Source: Chlorogloea sp. CCALA 695 (GTDB taxonomy: Bacteria > Cyanobacteriota > Cyanobacteriia > Cyanobacteriales > Chroococcidiopsidaceae). From it: a stretch of 64,000 nucleotides of DNA. Shown here in pieces: positions 8,595 through 18,030 of the stretch (position 1 is the stretch's first letter; the number at the start of each line of letters is the position of its first letter). The notes beneath the pieces are model-generated. The model was not told where the DNA came from, searched no databases, and saw nothing but the letters and a program-made list of their open reading frames with translations. The stretch covers positions 62,001 to 126,000 of the forward strand of contig NZ_PVWN01000006.1 of assembly GCF_003003885.1 (NCBI RefSeq). Direction: 5' to 3'. A program made the position numbers and the translations under genes.

Positions 8595-10757
8595 GTGACA
8601 GATAATGTAAAAACACTATGTCCTTACTGCGGTGTAGGCTGCGGTTTGGAAGTGTTGCCCCCTAATGCTTCAAGTCCAGGAAACTCAAATTGGAAAGTAA
8701 AAGGCGATCGCGCTCATCCCTCTAGTAAAGGAATGGTGTGTGTTAAAGGTGCAACAATTACTGAGTCGATAGATTGCGATCGCGCTCTTTATCCAATGAT
8801 ACGCGAATCTTTAGACCAGCCTTTTCGCCGCGCTAGTTGGGATGAAACTCTAGATTTAGTCGCTAGTCGCCTCAAATCGGTGTACGAAAAGTCGGGAGGC
8901 GATGCCGTTTGTATGTACGGTTCTGGGCAAATGCAGACCGAGGACTACTACGTTGCCCAAAAATTACTTAAAGGCTGTCTCGGTACAAATAATTTTGACT
9001 CAAATTCGCGCCTCTGTATGTCTTCGGCAGTAGCGGGTTACGTGCAAAGCTTGGGTTCTGACGGGCCTCCTTGCTGCTACGACGACTTAGAACTAACAGA
9101 CTGTGCTTTTATTATTGGGGCAAATGCGGCAGAGTGTCACCCAATTGTTTTTAACCGCCTGCAAAAACACCACAAGCGCCACCATGATGTCAAACTAATT
9201 GTTGTTGATCCTAGGCGCACCCCTACAGCAGAAGTTGCAGACCTGCATTTAGCCATTCAACCAGGTACAGATATTGACTTGCTCAATGGCATTGCTTACT
9301 TACTGCGGCATTGGGGAGAGATAGACAAAAGTTTTATAGATGAATGCACGAGCCAATTTTCGGACTTTGCTGAAGTAATCCAGCACTACCCACCCCAAGA
9401 AGTTGCCAAACGCTGCGGAATTTCTGTAGCAGATATTGAACTTGCGGCGCGTTATTGGAGCCAATCAGAGCGGGTTTTATCTTTGTGGTCGCAAGGAGTA
9501 AACCAGTCTTCTGAAGGTACAGCTAAAGTATGCAGTCTGATTAATTTACACCTCCTTACCGGACAAATTGGCAAGCCTGGGAGCGGCCCTTTTTCCCTCA
9601 CAGGTCAACCTAACGCAATGGGGGGAAGGGAAGTAGGCGGGTTAGCGCACCTATTACCCGGCTATCGATCGGTGAGTAATGACCAGCATCGGCAAGACTT
9701 GGAACAATTTTGGCAACTTCCCCCCGGACAGATTTCGCCTTATCCCGGTCGCACGGCTTGGGATATTATTACTGGACTTGAAACGGGTGAAGTCGAGTTT
9801 TTATGGATTGTGGCAACCAATCCCGCCGTTAGTTTACCGGACTTAGAGCGCGTCAAAGCTGCACTTTCTAAGTCGCCCTTTACTATCTGTCAAGACGCTT
9901 ACTACCCTACAGAAACGACCGCCTACGCTCATGTTTTATTGCCTGCGGCACAATGGGGCGAAAAAACTGGCACAATGACCAATTCCGAACGAGTGGTTAC
10001 GTTATGTTCGGCTTTTCGTCCTCCGGTGGGGTCAGCTTTAGCTGACTGGGACATTATCGCCCAAGTTGCAAAAAGGCTCGGATTTGGCGATAAGTTTGCT
10101 TTTACAAGTTCCGCCCAAGTGTACGATGAATTTGTCCAACTAACGCGCGATCGCCCTTGCGATATCACAGGACTTAGCCACGAAAAGCTTTTAACTGAAG
10201 GTGCAATTCAATGGCCCTGTCCCGACAAAGGCGATATTTCCCCTAAAAGGCTTTATACCGATTTGCGTTTTCCGACAGCAGACGGACGGGCTAAATTTAC
10301 TTCTTGTCACTCGCGGGGACTTGCCGAACCTCCCGATCCAGAATATCCTTTTGTCTTGACTACAGGCAGGTTATACGGACATTGGCATACCCAAACTCGC
10401 ACCGGACGCATTGATAAAATTAGACAAATGCACCCCGAACCATTTATCGAAATTCATCCCCGCGATGCGCATAAACTAGGCATTGCAGACAATGAATGGG
10501 TAGAAGTACGAAGTCGTCGGGGCATTGCTCAGTTCCCTGCTAAAATTACTAAAGCGATCGCACCTAATACAGTTTTTGTGCCGATGCACTGGGGTTATTT
10601 GTGGGCAGAAAAATCTGAAGCAAACGCCCTCACTCACCCAATATCTTGTCCCGACTCATTGCAGCCAGAATTAAAAGCTTGTGCTGTGCAAATAGTTAGT
10701 TTGGCGGTTAAACCAGCCGATTACAGTAGTGTTAGTTTGTTGCAAACTCGCTCTTAG
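8595..10757 (+). CDS. narB: Ferredoxin-dependent assimilatory nitrate reductase NarB
   Basis: 720 residues. Reduces nitrate to nitrite using ferredoxin and a bis-MGD molybdenum cofactor. The N-terminal [4Fe-4S] site is visible as Cys9, Cys12, Cys16 and Cys49. The probable molybdenum ligand is Cys141 in SRLCMSS, as in Nap/Nas enzymes. The C-terminal molybdopterin-dinucleotide binding domain starts around residue 580. The start is GTG at 8595 (GTG-ACA-GAT), which places the first cluster cysteine at the usual distance. It is the last gene of the operon. Cofactor supply may involve the moaD gene at 53.3 kb. Confidence 0.94.
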   Translation: MTDNVKTLCPYCGVGCGLEVLPPNASSPGNSNWKVKGDRAHPSSKGMVCVKGATITESIDCDRALYPMIRESLDQPFRRASWDETLDLVASRLKSVYEKSGGDAVCMYGSGQMQTEDYYVAQKLLKGCLGTNNFDSNSRLCMSSAVAGYVQSLGSDGPPCCYDDLELTDCAFIIGANAAECHPIVFNRLQKHHKRHHDVKLIVVDPRRTPTAEVADLHLAIQPGTDIDLLNGIAYLLRHWGEIDKSFIDECTSQFSDFAEVIQHYPPQEVAKRCGISVADIELAARYWSQSERVLSLWSQGVNQSSEGTAKVCSLINLHLLTGQIGKPGSGPFSLTGQPNAMGGREVGGLAHLLPGYRSVSNDQHRQDLEQFWQLPPGQISPYPGRTAWDIITGLETGEVEFLWIVATNPAVSLPDLERVKAALSKSPFTICQDAYYPTETTAYAHVLLPAAQWGEKTGTMTNSERVVTLCSAFRPPVGSALADWDIIAQVAKRLGFGDKFAFTSSAQVYDEFVQLTRDRPCDITGLSHEKLLTEGAIQWPCPDKGDISPKRLYTDLRFPTADGRAKFTSCHSRGLAEPPDPEYPFVLTTGRLYGHWHTQTRTGRIDKIRQMHPEPFIEIHPRDAHKLGIADNEWVEVRSRRGIAQFPAKITKAIAPNTVFVPMHWGYLWAEKSEANALTHPISCPDSLQPELKACAVQIVSLAVKPADYSSVSLLQTRS

Positions 10758-10825
10758 AATTAACCGCATCTTTTACGGCTTTTTGCTAAAAATGCTCAAA
10801 CTCTTTCTCCTTCCATAAGGATATA

Positions 10826-11230
10826 CTAAACACTCAATCCGAAGTCACTAGACAATAATGGCACGTTGTAAAGTTTAAATATTTTGTCTACCGAAATCAG
10901 TGTTAAACCTTCTACTAAAGCTAGAGAAACTAACATTCGGTCAAAGGAATCTTTATGATGTAGAGGTAAATTATTCAAGTTGGCAACATGGGCAGGCATA
11001 ACTGGCAGAAAAGAAATCCCATTTTTACTTTGGCTATTGTAAATGTTCTCTAGTGATTGATTAAGCTCTAGCTTGCCCAATTGATTTTTAATTTGTATTC
11101 CCACAAACTAACAACACCGACATATCGTGTTGTATCCGTTCGTTGTAGCAAGCTAAAAATATTTGGTGATAACTTCTCAGGTTCGCGCGTCCCACCAAAT
11201 AAAAATATGAGTATCTAATAAAACATTCAT
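10826..11230 (-). pseudogene. VapC-type PIN toxin, broken by two frameshifts
   Basis: Reading from the ATG at 11230, the first residues are MNVLLDTHIFIWW, the PIN-domain start with its first catalytic Asp. A stop follows after 17 codons. The homologous reading continues one base over (PEKLSPNIFSLLQ... to VVSLW), then a one-base deletion near 11101 restores the first frame for the last 92 codons, which contain the conserved SFDRMLVSLAL and LISVDK segments. All pieces together make a normal toxin of about 130 residues. The shifts cancel, so the tail is in the original frame, but no full-length toxin can be made. Its ATG overlaps the antitoxin stop (ATGA). A sequencing error could mimic this. 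Confidence 0.8.
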
Positions 11231-11466
11231 AAACCCCAAAAAGAATCTGGCAAAGGATCGTCAAAATCATTACTCATTACCATAGAGTCACGATTTAAAC
11301 CCGCTTTGGGAATTACAGGCTGTTCTTCGGTTTGAGACAAAGGCAAAACCTTCGCCCAAGGTACTCCCTGCCGAGTTAGCGTCACTTCAACATGATTTTG
11401 GATGTCTGACAATAAATCAGCTAAATTATCCGATAAGTTAGCAATATCGAAAGTTTTTGGTGACAT
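11227..11466 (-). CDS. Phd/YefM-type antitoxin (VapB partner)
   Basis: A 79-residue type II antitoxin. Residues 1-45 follow the Phd/YefM DNA-binding pattern (NLSDNLADLLSDIQNHVEVTLTRQGVPWAKVLPL). The C-terminal tail (FDDPLPDSFWGL) is the toxin-binding end common in cyanobacterial pairs. The stop overlaps the start of the toxin gene by four bases, the classic coupled arrangement. Because the toxin is broken, the antitoxin is an orphan here, perhaps kept as autorepressor or as protection against other PIN toxins. It is convergent on narB across a 68-base gap from the toxin end. Confidence 0.8.
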   Translation of the reverse strand: MSPKTFDIANLSDNLADLLSDIQNHVEVTLTRQGVPWAKVLPLSQTEEQPVIPKAGLNRDSMVMSNDFDDPLPDSFWGL

Positions 11467-11766
11467 TTTTATTTATGCCCTACTCATCACCAGCATTATA
11501 ACTAATAGACATCTCTAAGATGCCCTAGTCAAATTGAAAAATTACTTATCTACGTTTTGTGCCTAATGCACTCCAATAAAATCTTTTAATTATTTCCTGT
11601 ATAAGCAACCAAGTATAAATATTGACAGGTATATCAAAAGGTAGGTTTGAATGGTTTAAATCGGCTTTTGTAACTACTTCTACAAAACCGAATAACTAAA
11701 AGGCATAGCTTAAATAGAAAAGATATATTTCAGCCCTTAATTAATAAATCCCATCAAATTAAAGCT
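11467..11766. other. Divergent spacer between antitoxin gene and nirA copy 2
   Basis: 300 AT-rich bases. The right half contains the NtcA promoter of the second nirA (11670-11711). I see no gene. The left half should hold the promoter of the antitoxin-toxin pair, but I cannot assign boxes to it. Confidence 0.6.
11670..11711 (+). promoter_or_regulatory. NtcA-activated promoter of nirA copy 2
   Basis: A perfect GTA-N8-TAC box (11670-11683), exactly 22 bases, then TAGCTT (11706-11711) fitting TAN3T. The predicted start is near 11718, with a 49-base leader. Box, spacing and -10 match the nirA operon promoter (1152-1193), so both nitrite reductase genes should respond to nitrogen status in the same way. 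Confidence 0.83.
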
Positions 11767-13395
11767 ATGACCGACGAAAACGCCACCCAAGAAGCAACCG
11801 AATTTCAAGAATTGACTCAAGCCGGAGAAAGTAAGCCAACTTTAAACAAATTTGAAAAAATCAAAGCTGAAAAAGATGGTTTAGTCCTCAAGCAAGAACT
11901 AGATTATTTAGCAAGTATTGGCTGGGAAGCCATGGACGAAGCCGACCGCGATTACCGATTGCGCGACTTAGGGTTGTTTTATCGTACCGTTACTCCCGGT
12001 AAATTTATGCTGCGAATGCGCCTAGCTAACGGCATAATTATCGCAAGTCAAATGCGGGCTTTAGCTGAAATTGTCCAACAGTACGGCGATGAAAGTAACG
12101 CAGATATCACCACTAGGCAAAATATTCAGTTGCGCGGCGTTCGGATTGAAGATGTACCAGATATCTTTAAAAAACTGCATCAATATGGGCTAACTTCGGT
12201 GCAGTCGGGTGTAGACAACGTTCGCAATATTACAGGTTCGCCTCTAGCAGGTATCGATCCCGATGAACTAATCGATACGCGAGGATTGTGTCGCATGGTG
12301 CAAGACATGATTACAAATAATGGTGAAGGCAACCCAGCAATGGTTAACTTACCACGCAAATTTAACATTGCGATCGCTGGTTGCAAAGATAATTCCGTCC
12401 ACGCCGAACTTAACGACCTGGCTTTTATCCCTGCTTACAAAAACGATACTATCGGCTTTAATGTAATTGTCGGCGGGATGTTTTCACCCAAACTTTGCGT
12501 CGCCGCCATACCGCTTAATGTTTGGGTTAGTCCTGATGATGTAGTCGCACTAAGTAAAGCTGTTTTACTGACTTATCGAAATCATGGTTTACGAGCAAAT
12601 AGACAAAAATCGCGCCTGATGTATCTGATTGACAAATGGGGAATAGAGGAGTTCCGCGCCCAAGTAGAAACCCAAATTGGTCATCCCCTAGAAATTGCTG
12701 CTGAGAAAGACGAATTTATGTGGAATAAATACGACCATATAGGCGTGTCTAAACAAAAGCAACCCGGCTTAAACTTTGCGGGGGTACATATTCCCATTGG
12801 GCGCTTGTATGCTCAAGATATGTTTGATTTAGCGCGGATGGCGGAGGTTTATGGTACTGGGGAAATTCGCTTCACTGTTGAACAAAATCTAATTATTCCT
12901 AATATTCCTGACTCTAGGCTAGAACCATTTTTGAAAGAGCCACTTTTAGAGCGTTTTTCTCTCAATCCTGAAAACCTATCGCGGCGGTTAGTTTCTTGTA
13001 CAGGGAGTCAATTTTGCGGATTTGCCTTAATTGAAACAAAAAATCGCGCCTTGGCAATGATAAAAGCTTTAGAAGCTGAACTTACTGTAGAGCAACCTGT
13101 GCGTATTCATTGGACTGGTTGCCCTAATTCTTGCGGACAGCCACAAGTTGCCGATATTGGCTTAATGGGGACAAAAGGACGCAAAAACGGGCAGGTTGTA
13201 GAAGCTGTAGATATTTGGATGGGTGGAAAAGTAGGCTTTGAAGCTGAACTTGGTAGCCGGATAATGAAACAAATTCCTTGCGACGACCTTAAACCAGTGC
13301 TGAAAGACTTGTTAATTGAACATTTTGGTGCAAAACAAAAGCAATCGCCAGAACGCTTTGTACCACAAGAATTTTTAACTGTTAGCAGCAATTAA
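11767..13395 (+). CDS. Ferredoxin-nitrite reductase paralogue (NirA copy 2)
   Basis: 542 residues, closely similar to the first NirA along the whole length. The siroheme/[4Fe-4S] motifs are intact (CTGSQFC and CPNSC). It differs by an N-terminal extension of about 20 residues (acidic, Gln/Glu-rich) before the shared LNKFEK start, and by a longer C terminus. It is monocistronic or followed only by the GAF gene, behind its own canonical NtcA promoter. Assimilatory sulfite reductase (Sir) is the main alternative, but overall similarity to NirA and the promoter favour nitrite reductase. Two nirA genes within 10 kb suggest duplication or acquisition of a second allele. Confidence 0.9.
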   Translation: MTDENATQEATEFQELTQAGESKPTLNKFEKIKAEKDGLVLKQELDYLASIGWEAMDEADRDYRLRDLGLFYRTVTPGKFMLRMRLANGIIIASQMRALAEIVQQYGDESNADITTRQNIQLRGVRIEDVPDIFKKLHQYGLTSVQSGVDNVRNITGSPLAGIDPDELIDTRGLCRMVQDMITNNGEGNPAMVNLPRKFNIAIAGCKDNSVHAELNDLAFIPAYKNDTIGFNVIVGGMFSPKLCVAAIPLNVWVSPDDVVALSKAVLLTYRNHGLRANRQKSRLMYLIDKWGIEEFRAQVETQIGHPLEIAAEKDEFMWNKYDHIGVSKQKQPGLNFAGVHIPIGRLYAQDMFDLARMAEVYGTGEIRFTVEQNLIIPNIPDSRLEPFLKEPLLERFSLNPENLSRRLVSCTGSQFCGFALIETKNRALAMIKALEAELTVEQPVRIHWTGCPNSCGQPQVADIGLMGTKGRKNGQVVEAVDIWMGGKVGFEAELGSRIMKQIPCDDLKPVLKDLLIEHFGAKQKQSPERFVPQEFLTVSSN

Positions 13396-13473
13396 TATCC
13401 TGCTTCTTTGGCATACCTTACAATGAACAGGAGCGATCGCCATAACCATTTGCTACAAAGCCTAGCTTAAGTC

Positions 13474-13953
13474 ATGCTCAACTCAGCATATTTCCAATCT
13501 CAACTGTACGAGGCGATCAAACTTGTCTGCAAAACAGGCGACTGGGATTATGGCGAGGCGTGGATTCCTGTATCTGACATTTTAGAACTTAGTCCAGTTT
13601 GGTACAGTCGCCCAGATACCGAAGCAATCGAGAAATTTCGCCTTTGTAGTGAAGCTTTTGTGATTCCGCCAAATCAAGGTTTACCAGGCAGAGTTTGGGC
13701 AAAAGGACAACCAGAATGGATTGTAGATGTCTCTGCTAGGTCGGAAACGTATTTTTTACGCAATCAGATCGCTAAAGCGTGTGGTGTCAAAGCTGGCTTT
13801 GGTATCCCGATTAAATGCGATCGCGAAGTAATAGTAGTGCTAGTATTTTTTATGCGTACTGCTGGCGATCGCAAAGAGCAAAAAGTTAACTTTATTACCG
13901 CCATAGCTGCCGATTTAGAAAAATCTCTTAGCTTAACTACGGCGTTAACGTAG
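13474..13953 (+). CDS. Orphan GAF-domain protein
   Basis: 159 residues containing essentially one GAF domain (about residues 8-150), with the cyanobacterial pattern LPGRVWAKGQPEWIVDVS followed by AKACGVKAGFGIPI. There is no attached kinase, cyclase or DNA-binding domain. The chromophore-binding cysteine context of phytochrome or cyanobacteriochrome GAF domains is not apparent. GAF domains bind small ligands or mediate dimerisation, so it could be a sensor or adaptor acting through a partner. It starts 78 bases after nirA copy 2 on the same strand, so co-transcription is possible. The function is unknown. Confidence 0.75.
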   Translation: MLNSAYFQSQLYEAIKLVCKTGDWDYGEAWIPVSDILELSPVWYSRPDTEAIEKFRLCSEAFVIPPNQGLPGRVWAKGQPEWIVDVSARSETYFLRNQIAKACGVKAGFGIPIKCDREVIVVLVFFMRTAGDRKEQKVNFITAIAADLEKSLSLTTALT

Positions 13954-13959
13954 TAAGTT

Positions 13960-14145
13960 TTATGGGGGGCTTTGTAGGGGATAGGCGATCGGTGTGATAA
14001 AACTACTAACACTGTTTGAGGAGTAATGAGCAATTACCCACAGGGGCAAAGTTAAAGTTAGTAGTGCGATCGCTGTGCCAAAAATGTCTGCCAATCTATG
14101 AGTCGATCTAGGGGGATTGACAGACGGTGTACTACTGGAGTCCAT
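13960..14145 (-). CDS. Small single-helix membrane protein, hypothetical
   Basis: 61 residues. A polar N terminus rich in Ser/Pro is followed by one clear membrane helix (about residues 24-41: FGTAIALLTLTLPLWVIA) and a short polar tail. It ends seven bases from the end of the convergent GAF gene, a spacing more typical of real genes than of chance frames. The composition resembles small conserved cyanobacterial membrane proteins, but I cannot name a family and no convincing ribosome site is visible. It may be spurious. Confidence 0.42.
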   Translation of the reverse strand: MDSSSTPSVNPPRSTHRLADIFGTAIALLTLTLPLWVIAHYSSNSVSSFITPIAYPLQSPP

Positions 14146-14419
14146 AAAAAATTTGTAAACCTATAACTCAACGGGGTACGACAATAAAGCTGTACTGCTT
14201 CTACTATTTTAACGAGTTATTTTGAGGAAACTGTTTACTAGCAAACAATCTCAATGGAATTGGTTGAAAAATAGCGTTTTTAGGCAGCCTACTATTTGCT
14301 TGTGTGATCTCCTAGTTAGCGTTAGTTAAACTCCAATCGCAACATCACCAGCGAACAAAGATGCGATCGCCCAAATAAATTTACCTTACGTCAATCAGTA
14401 TTTTAGTTGTTTTTACTGC

Positions 14420-15254
14420 CCTGTAGGCGCTTTCGAGCGCTTTCAAAACTGGTTTCGCAATTTGGGAGAAAAACTAAATATTTTCAACGTGCAGATTGTA
14501 GACGAATCTACCGCCGCCGCCCTTGGCTGTGCCGTTAATCGTCCTGGCGCTATAGTTTTGGTAATTGATTTTGGCGGCGGTACTTTGGATCTAAATTTAG
14601 TAAAAACTATTAGTATTACTGCCGAACAACAAACCATTAAAGCAGAAGTTATTACTAAGTCTGATGCTTTTATTGGCGGTATTGATATTGACACATGGAT
14701 TGTAGAACGCTACTTGCTTAAAGGCGGTCAGGGCAAGAGCAAGTAGGAGAAATCGGCTTCAGGAACCTGTTAGAAGTCGTAGAAAGGCTAAAAATTCGCC
14801 TCTCTACTGCCGAATCAGCAAAAGAAGCTTGGTTTGATCGTGAAAATTTTATGTCTTACGATTTGCAATTGCAACGGGACGAATTAGCAGAGATTCTCGA
14901 AAACCATCAGTTACTACAACAATTACGAGATTGCATAAATGAAATATTGGTGATCGCTCTTTCTAAAGGTATTGGCAAAGCTGCTATCGAACAGGTGTTG
15001 TTAGTTGGGGGAACTTGTCAAATTCCGGCGGTGCAGCAACTTGTAAATGCCTATTTTGGGCGGGGACGAGTGAAGTTAAATAAGCCCATCAGCAAGTTTG
15101 TGTCGCTCACCTCGAACCCGCAGGTCAAGCCGGAATAGACCACATACAGGTGCAATTTGAGGTAAATGAGCAGCGAGTATTGGTGGCTACAGTCAAGGAT
15201 TTGCTTACAGGCAAAATGCTAGTTGAAAAAGGTGCGATCGCTAAACTCAAATAA
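14420..15254 (+). pseudogene. Hsp70/DnaK-like protein, truncated and frame-shifted remnant
   Basis: The pieces read, in order, PVGAFERFQNWFRNLGEKL, VDESTAAALG (the Hsp70 connect motif), then VIDFGGGTLDL (phosphate-2 loop). A frameshift near 14738 follows, then a helical segment with VEQVLLVGGTCQIPAVQQL (adenosine motif). Another break near 15120 leads to a last part ending GAIAKLK at 15254. The first 130 or so residues of the nucleotide-binding domain, and a block after the adenosine motif, are missing. Homology may start a little before 14420 in another frame. The family is the cyanobacterial Hsp70-like proteins rather than housekeeping DnaK. It cannot make a working chaperone. Confidence 0.8.
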
Positions 15255-15387
15255 TCTGAGCGATTCTTTGAGTTTTATAGAACTAATGTACTATATAAAA
15301 TAAATAATCTTAATAATTTGCGATGGTTGAGTGCGATCGCAATAGCTTTGTTTATGGGAATTATAAAAAGAGTACATAGGTAGCATC

Positions 15388-16683
15388 ATGTCAGAACAGC
15401 AGAATCAACCAAGTAAAGATGAAGTTTTGGGGAGAGAAACCCTGTCTCCACTCCAAGGCGGAATTGACAGCATTAAACGCCGTCTATCAAATCCAGTGCT
15501 AGAAGTACAAACGGCTGCACTCAAGGAAGCTTTGAACTTTGGCGATGTTGGTTTGGAAGTAGTGCTACAAGCTTTGCAAACTGGATCGAGAAAGCTACAG
15601 CATTCTGCTTATAGGCTATTACGCAAAAGACAAGAGCCGCAAGTCAAGCAATTGTTACAAAAGTATAGTCTTTGGCAACGATTTGAGCGACTAGAGGAAT
15701 ATTTAGGGTACAAAGATAGACACGTTAATCGATTTAGCGATCGCCCAGTTATAGAATTTTGCCCTGAAACAGGCATGACCGATCATGTAAATACGGCTTA
15801 TGCCTTGAGATGTGAATATGACGATGCGGAAGATTTAGCTTGCTTGCTTGCAAGACTTCTACAAGATCCACTAGCTAGCAAGTTGGAAGCGTTGGTTTTT
15901 GGGATGTGGCTGGAAGCGGATGAAAATTCATCTAGCAAACAACTTATAGATGCTTTAGTTGCTGCCAAAGATAAGTTAACTAGCATTAAAGCAGTTTTCA
16001 TTGGGGATATTGCCGCCAGCGAATGCGAAATTTCTTGGATTCGTCAAAGCGACATTAGCCCGATTTTGATGGCTTATCCCCAACTAGAGGTGTTGCAAGT
16101 GCGCGGAGGCGATGGCTTAGAATTTACTCCACCAGTACGACACGACAATTTAAAAGCGCTCATTGTTGAGACTGGAGGTTTGAGTCGAACAACCGTTGCC
16201 CAGATTTGCAACCTTAATTTGCCTGCATTAGAACATCTTGAGTTGTGGTTTGGGAGTGAAGATTATGGCGGCGATTGTTGGATTGAGAGTTTGACACCGA
16301 TATTAACTGAACAAAGATTTCCTAATTTGACTTATTTGGGGCTGCGTAATAGCCAGTTTAGCGATGAAATTGCTGATGCTGTAGTGCGATCGCCTTTAAT
16401 TGAATCTATCAGCGTTTTGGATCTTTCAATGGGTACGTTGAGCGACGAGGGAGCGGAGAAATTAATTAACTGTCCAGCTATTTCTCAGTTAGATATTCTC
16501 AATGTTTCCGAAAACTTTCTTTCACCTCCAATAGTACAAAAATTAGAGCATTTAGCAGCTACGATTGAGCGACTCTCCCCCAATCTTGGCTCGGAAGTAA
16601 CCGTTCAAGTGCTTGCAGATAGACAGAAAGATGTAGAGGAAGATAGCTATCTTCACGGTCGCTATTGTTCTGTAGCGGAATAA
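15388..16683 (+). CDS. STM4015-family leucine-rich-repeat protein with HEAT-like N terminus (copy 1)
   Basis: 431 residues. Residues 1-100 are a HEAT-like module (VLGRE...GGIDSIKRRLSNPVLEVQTAALKEAL) that in cyanobacteria is commonly fused to WD40 or GUN4 proteins. From about residue 115 it follows the STM4015 family: FCPETG, a segment of the type EALVFGMW, GDIAASECEISWIRQSDISPIL, then irregular leucine-rich repeats (LEVLQVRGG, LEHLELWFG, LTYLGLRNS, ISVLDLSMGTLSDEGAEKL). The last residues, GRYCSVAE, match the family's typical aromatic-polar C-terminal tail. STM4015 has no known function; it always travels with STM4012-4014-type enzymes. It is the first gene of that cluster here, and a second copy lies at 20319. 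Confidence 0.85.
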   Translation: MSEQQNQPSKDEVLGRETLSPLQGGIDSIKRRLSNPVLEVQTAALKEALNFGDVGLEVVLQALQTGSRKLQHSAYRLLRKRQEPQVKQLLQKYSLWQRFERLEEYLGYKDRHVNRFSDRPVIEFCPETGMTDHVNTAYALRCEYDDAEDLACLLARLLQDPLASKLEALVFGMWLEADENSSSKQLIDALVAAKDKLTSIKAVFIGDIAASECEISWIRQSDISPILMAYPQLEVLQVRGGDGLEFTPPVRHDNLKALIVETGGLSRTTVAQICNLNLPALEHLELWFGSEDYGGDCWIESLTPILTEQRFPNLTYLGLRNSQFSDEIADAVVRSPLIESISVLDLSMGTLSDEGAEKLINCPAISQLDILNVSENFLSPPIVQKLEHLAATIERLSPNLGSEVTVQVLADRQKDVEEDSYLHGRYCSVAE

Positions 16684-16884
16684 CTAGATGCTGTTGCTCA
16701 AGCTATAGTAAATTCTCCACTGATTAACAGCCTAAAAGTATTAGATTTATCAATGGGAACGCTGACGGGAAAAGGAGTGAAATTGCTACATAATTGTTTA
16801 GAGATTAATCAGTTAAATTGTCGAGTAATTAGTGAAACACAGGCTAACAGTGAAGCAGATCGCTACTATGCTTTGACAGAGTAA
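16684..16884 (+). pseudogene. C-terminal remnant of a third STM4015-family copy
   Basis: Directly after the stop codon of the preceding gene, and in the same frame, 67 codons read DAVAQAIVNSPLINSLKVLD, LSMGTLTGKGVKLLHNC and end in DRYYALTE followed by TAA. This is the last leucine-rich repeat and tail of an STM4015 protein, distinct in sequence from both complete copies. It has no start of its own. The arrangement suggests a former tandem duplicate collapsed by recombination or deletion. It ends four bases before the STM4014 gene. Confidence 0.85.
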
Positions 16885-16888
16885 AATT

Positions 16889-18025
16889 ATGCTAAACTTC
16901 GTCATCATAGCTAATCCAGAAAATAGACGAATTAGCTTCTTACAACAAGCACTAGCACACTTTAATTTACCAACTGCAACGGTAATCTCTTACGCTGATT
17001 TAATTGCCGAAAAGGACACTTTAGAACGATTTAACGCACCAAATACTATTATCAGATTTGATTCTCCTGAAAAAAACTTTGATGTAGATAAAGCCATAAT
17101 TGCCGCAGGTGCGGAAGTAATAGACGATGGACAGCACCAACATATTAGCGCGGCGGATGCTGCCCAATTAGAGTTTGATAAAGGGCTAATTCTCTATCCT
17201 CGACAATGGTATTTAGGCTGGCGGAATCTATTGCAAAAATGGGAAAAACAATTGCAATGTCAGACAATGAATCATCCCCAAGATATTGCAGTTATGTTTG
17301 ATAAACCGCAATGCTGCGAAGTCTTTGTTCGCCACAATATCCCTGTTTCCCGTTCTTTAGGTAAAATTTATAACTACGAACATCTACGCGAACAGATGCT
17401 TAAACAGGAATGCGATCGCGTATTTGTCAAATTATCTCACGGTTCGGCGGCTTCTGGAGTTGTTGCCTACCGCGCCAATTCGCGCTTTGAGGCGGCAATT
17501 ACCACCGTCGAAAGAGTGCGCGAAAACAAACAAACTCTACTCTACAATTCTCGGAGAATTTGCCACTATACCAAAACTGAAGAAATTACCGACATTATCA
17601 ACATTTTGACCGCCGAGGGCGTTCAAGTTGAAGAATGGCAACCTAAAGCCCAGTTGCAAGGATGCGGCTTTGATGTGCGCGTAGTTGTCATCAATGGTGA
17701 AGCCCAACATATAGTAGTGCGCCTAGGTAAAAGCCCAATGACTAATCTGCATTTGGGTAACGAACGTGGGGACACTCAAGAATTTTTAGCAAAAGTTGGT
17801 TTAGAAAATTGGCAAGTAATGAAACAAACCTGCGCAGCCGCCGCCGCGTTATTTCCTCATAGTTTGTACTGCGGTGTCGATTTATTGATATTACCGGATT
17901 GGCAACGGCACGTAATTTTAGAGATAAATGCTTTTGGTGATTTACTACCAGGAATTATTTGGAATGGTTTAGACACCTATACCAGCGAAGTTAAGGCAAT
18001 TCTTGAAAAAACAAAAATAATTTAG
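16889..18025 (+). CDS. STM4014-family ATP-grasp protein
   Basis: 378 residues with an ATP-grasp architecture: a pre-grasp N-terminal domain (residues 1-100), VFVKLSHGSAASGVVAY as the phosphate-binding segment, EEWQPKAQLQGCGFDVRVVVI in the adenine region, and EINAFGD near residue 350 as the metal-binding Asn/Asp. ATP-grasp enzymes join a carboxylate to an amine or thiol via an acyl phosphate, and are typical of peptide ligases. It fits the STM4014 family, which is found with STM4012, 4013 and 4015. It is five bases upstream of the sulfatase-like gene, so the two are co-transcribed. The substrate is unknown; the LRR partner's tail is a candidate. Confidence 0.82.
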   Translation: MLNFVIIANPENRRISFLQQALAHFNLPTATVISYADLIAEKDTLERFNAPNTIIRFDSPEKNFDVDKAIIAAGAEVIDDGQHQHISAADAAQLEFDKGLILYPRQWYLGWRNLLQKWEKQLQCQTMNHPQDIAVMFDKPQCCEVFVRHNIPVSRSLGKIYNYEHLREQMLKQECDRVFVKLSHGSAASGVVAYRANSRFEAAITTVERVRENKQTLLYNSRRICHYTKTEEITDIINILTAEGVQVEEWQPKAQLQGCGFDVRVVVINGEAQHIVVRLGKSPMTNLHLGNERGDTQEFLAKVGLENWQVMKQTCAAAAALFPHSLYCGVDLLILPDWQRHVILEINAFGDLLPGIIWNGLDTYTSEVKAILEKTKII

Positions 18026-18030
18026 CTTTT

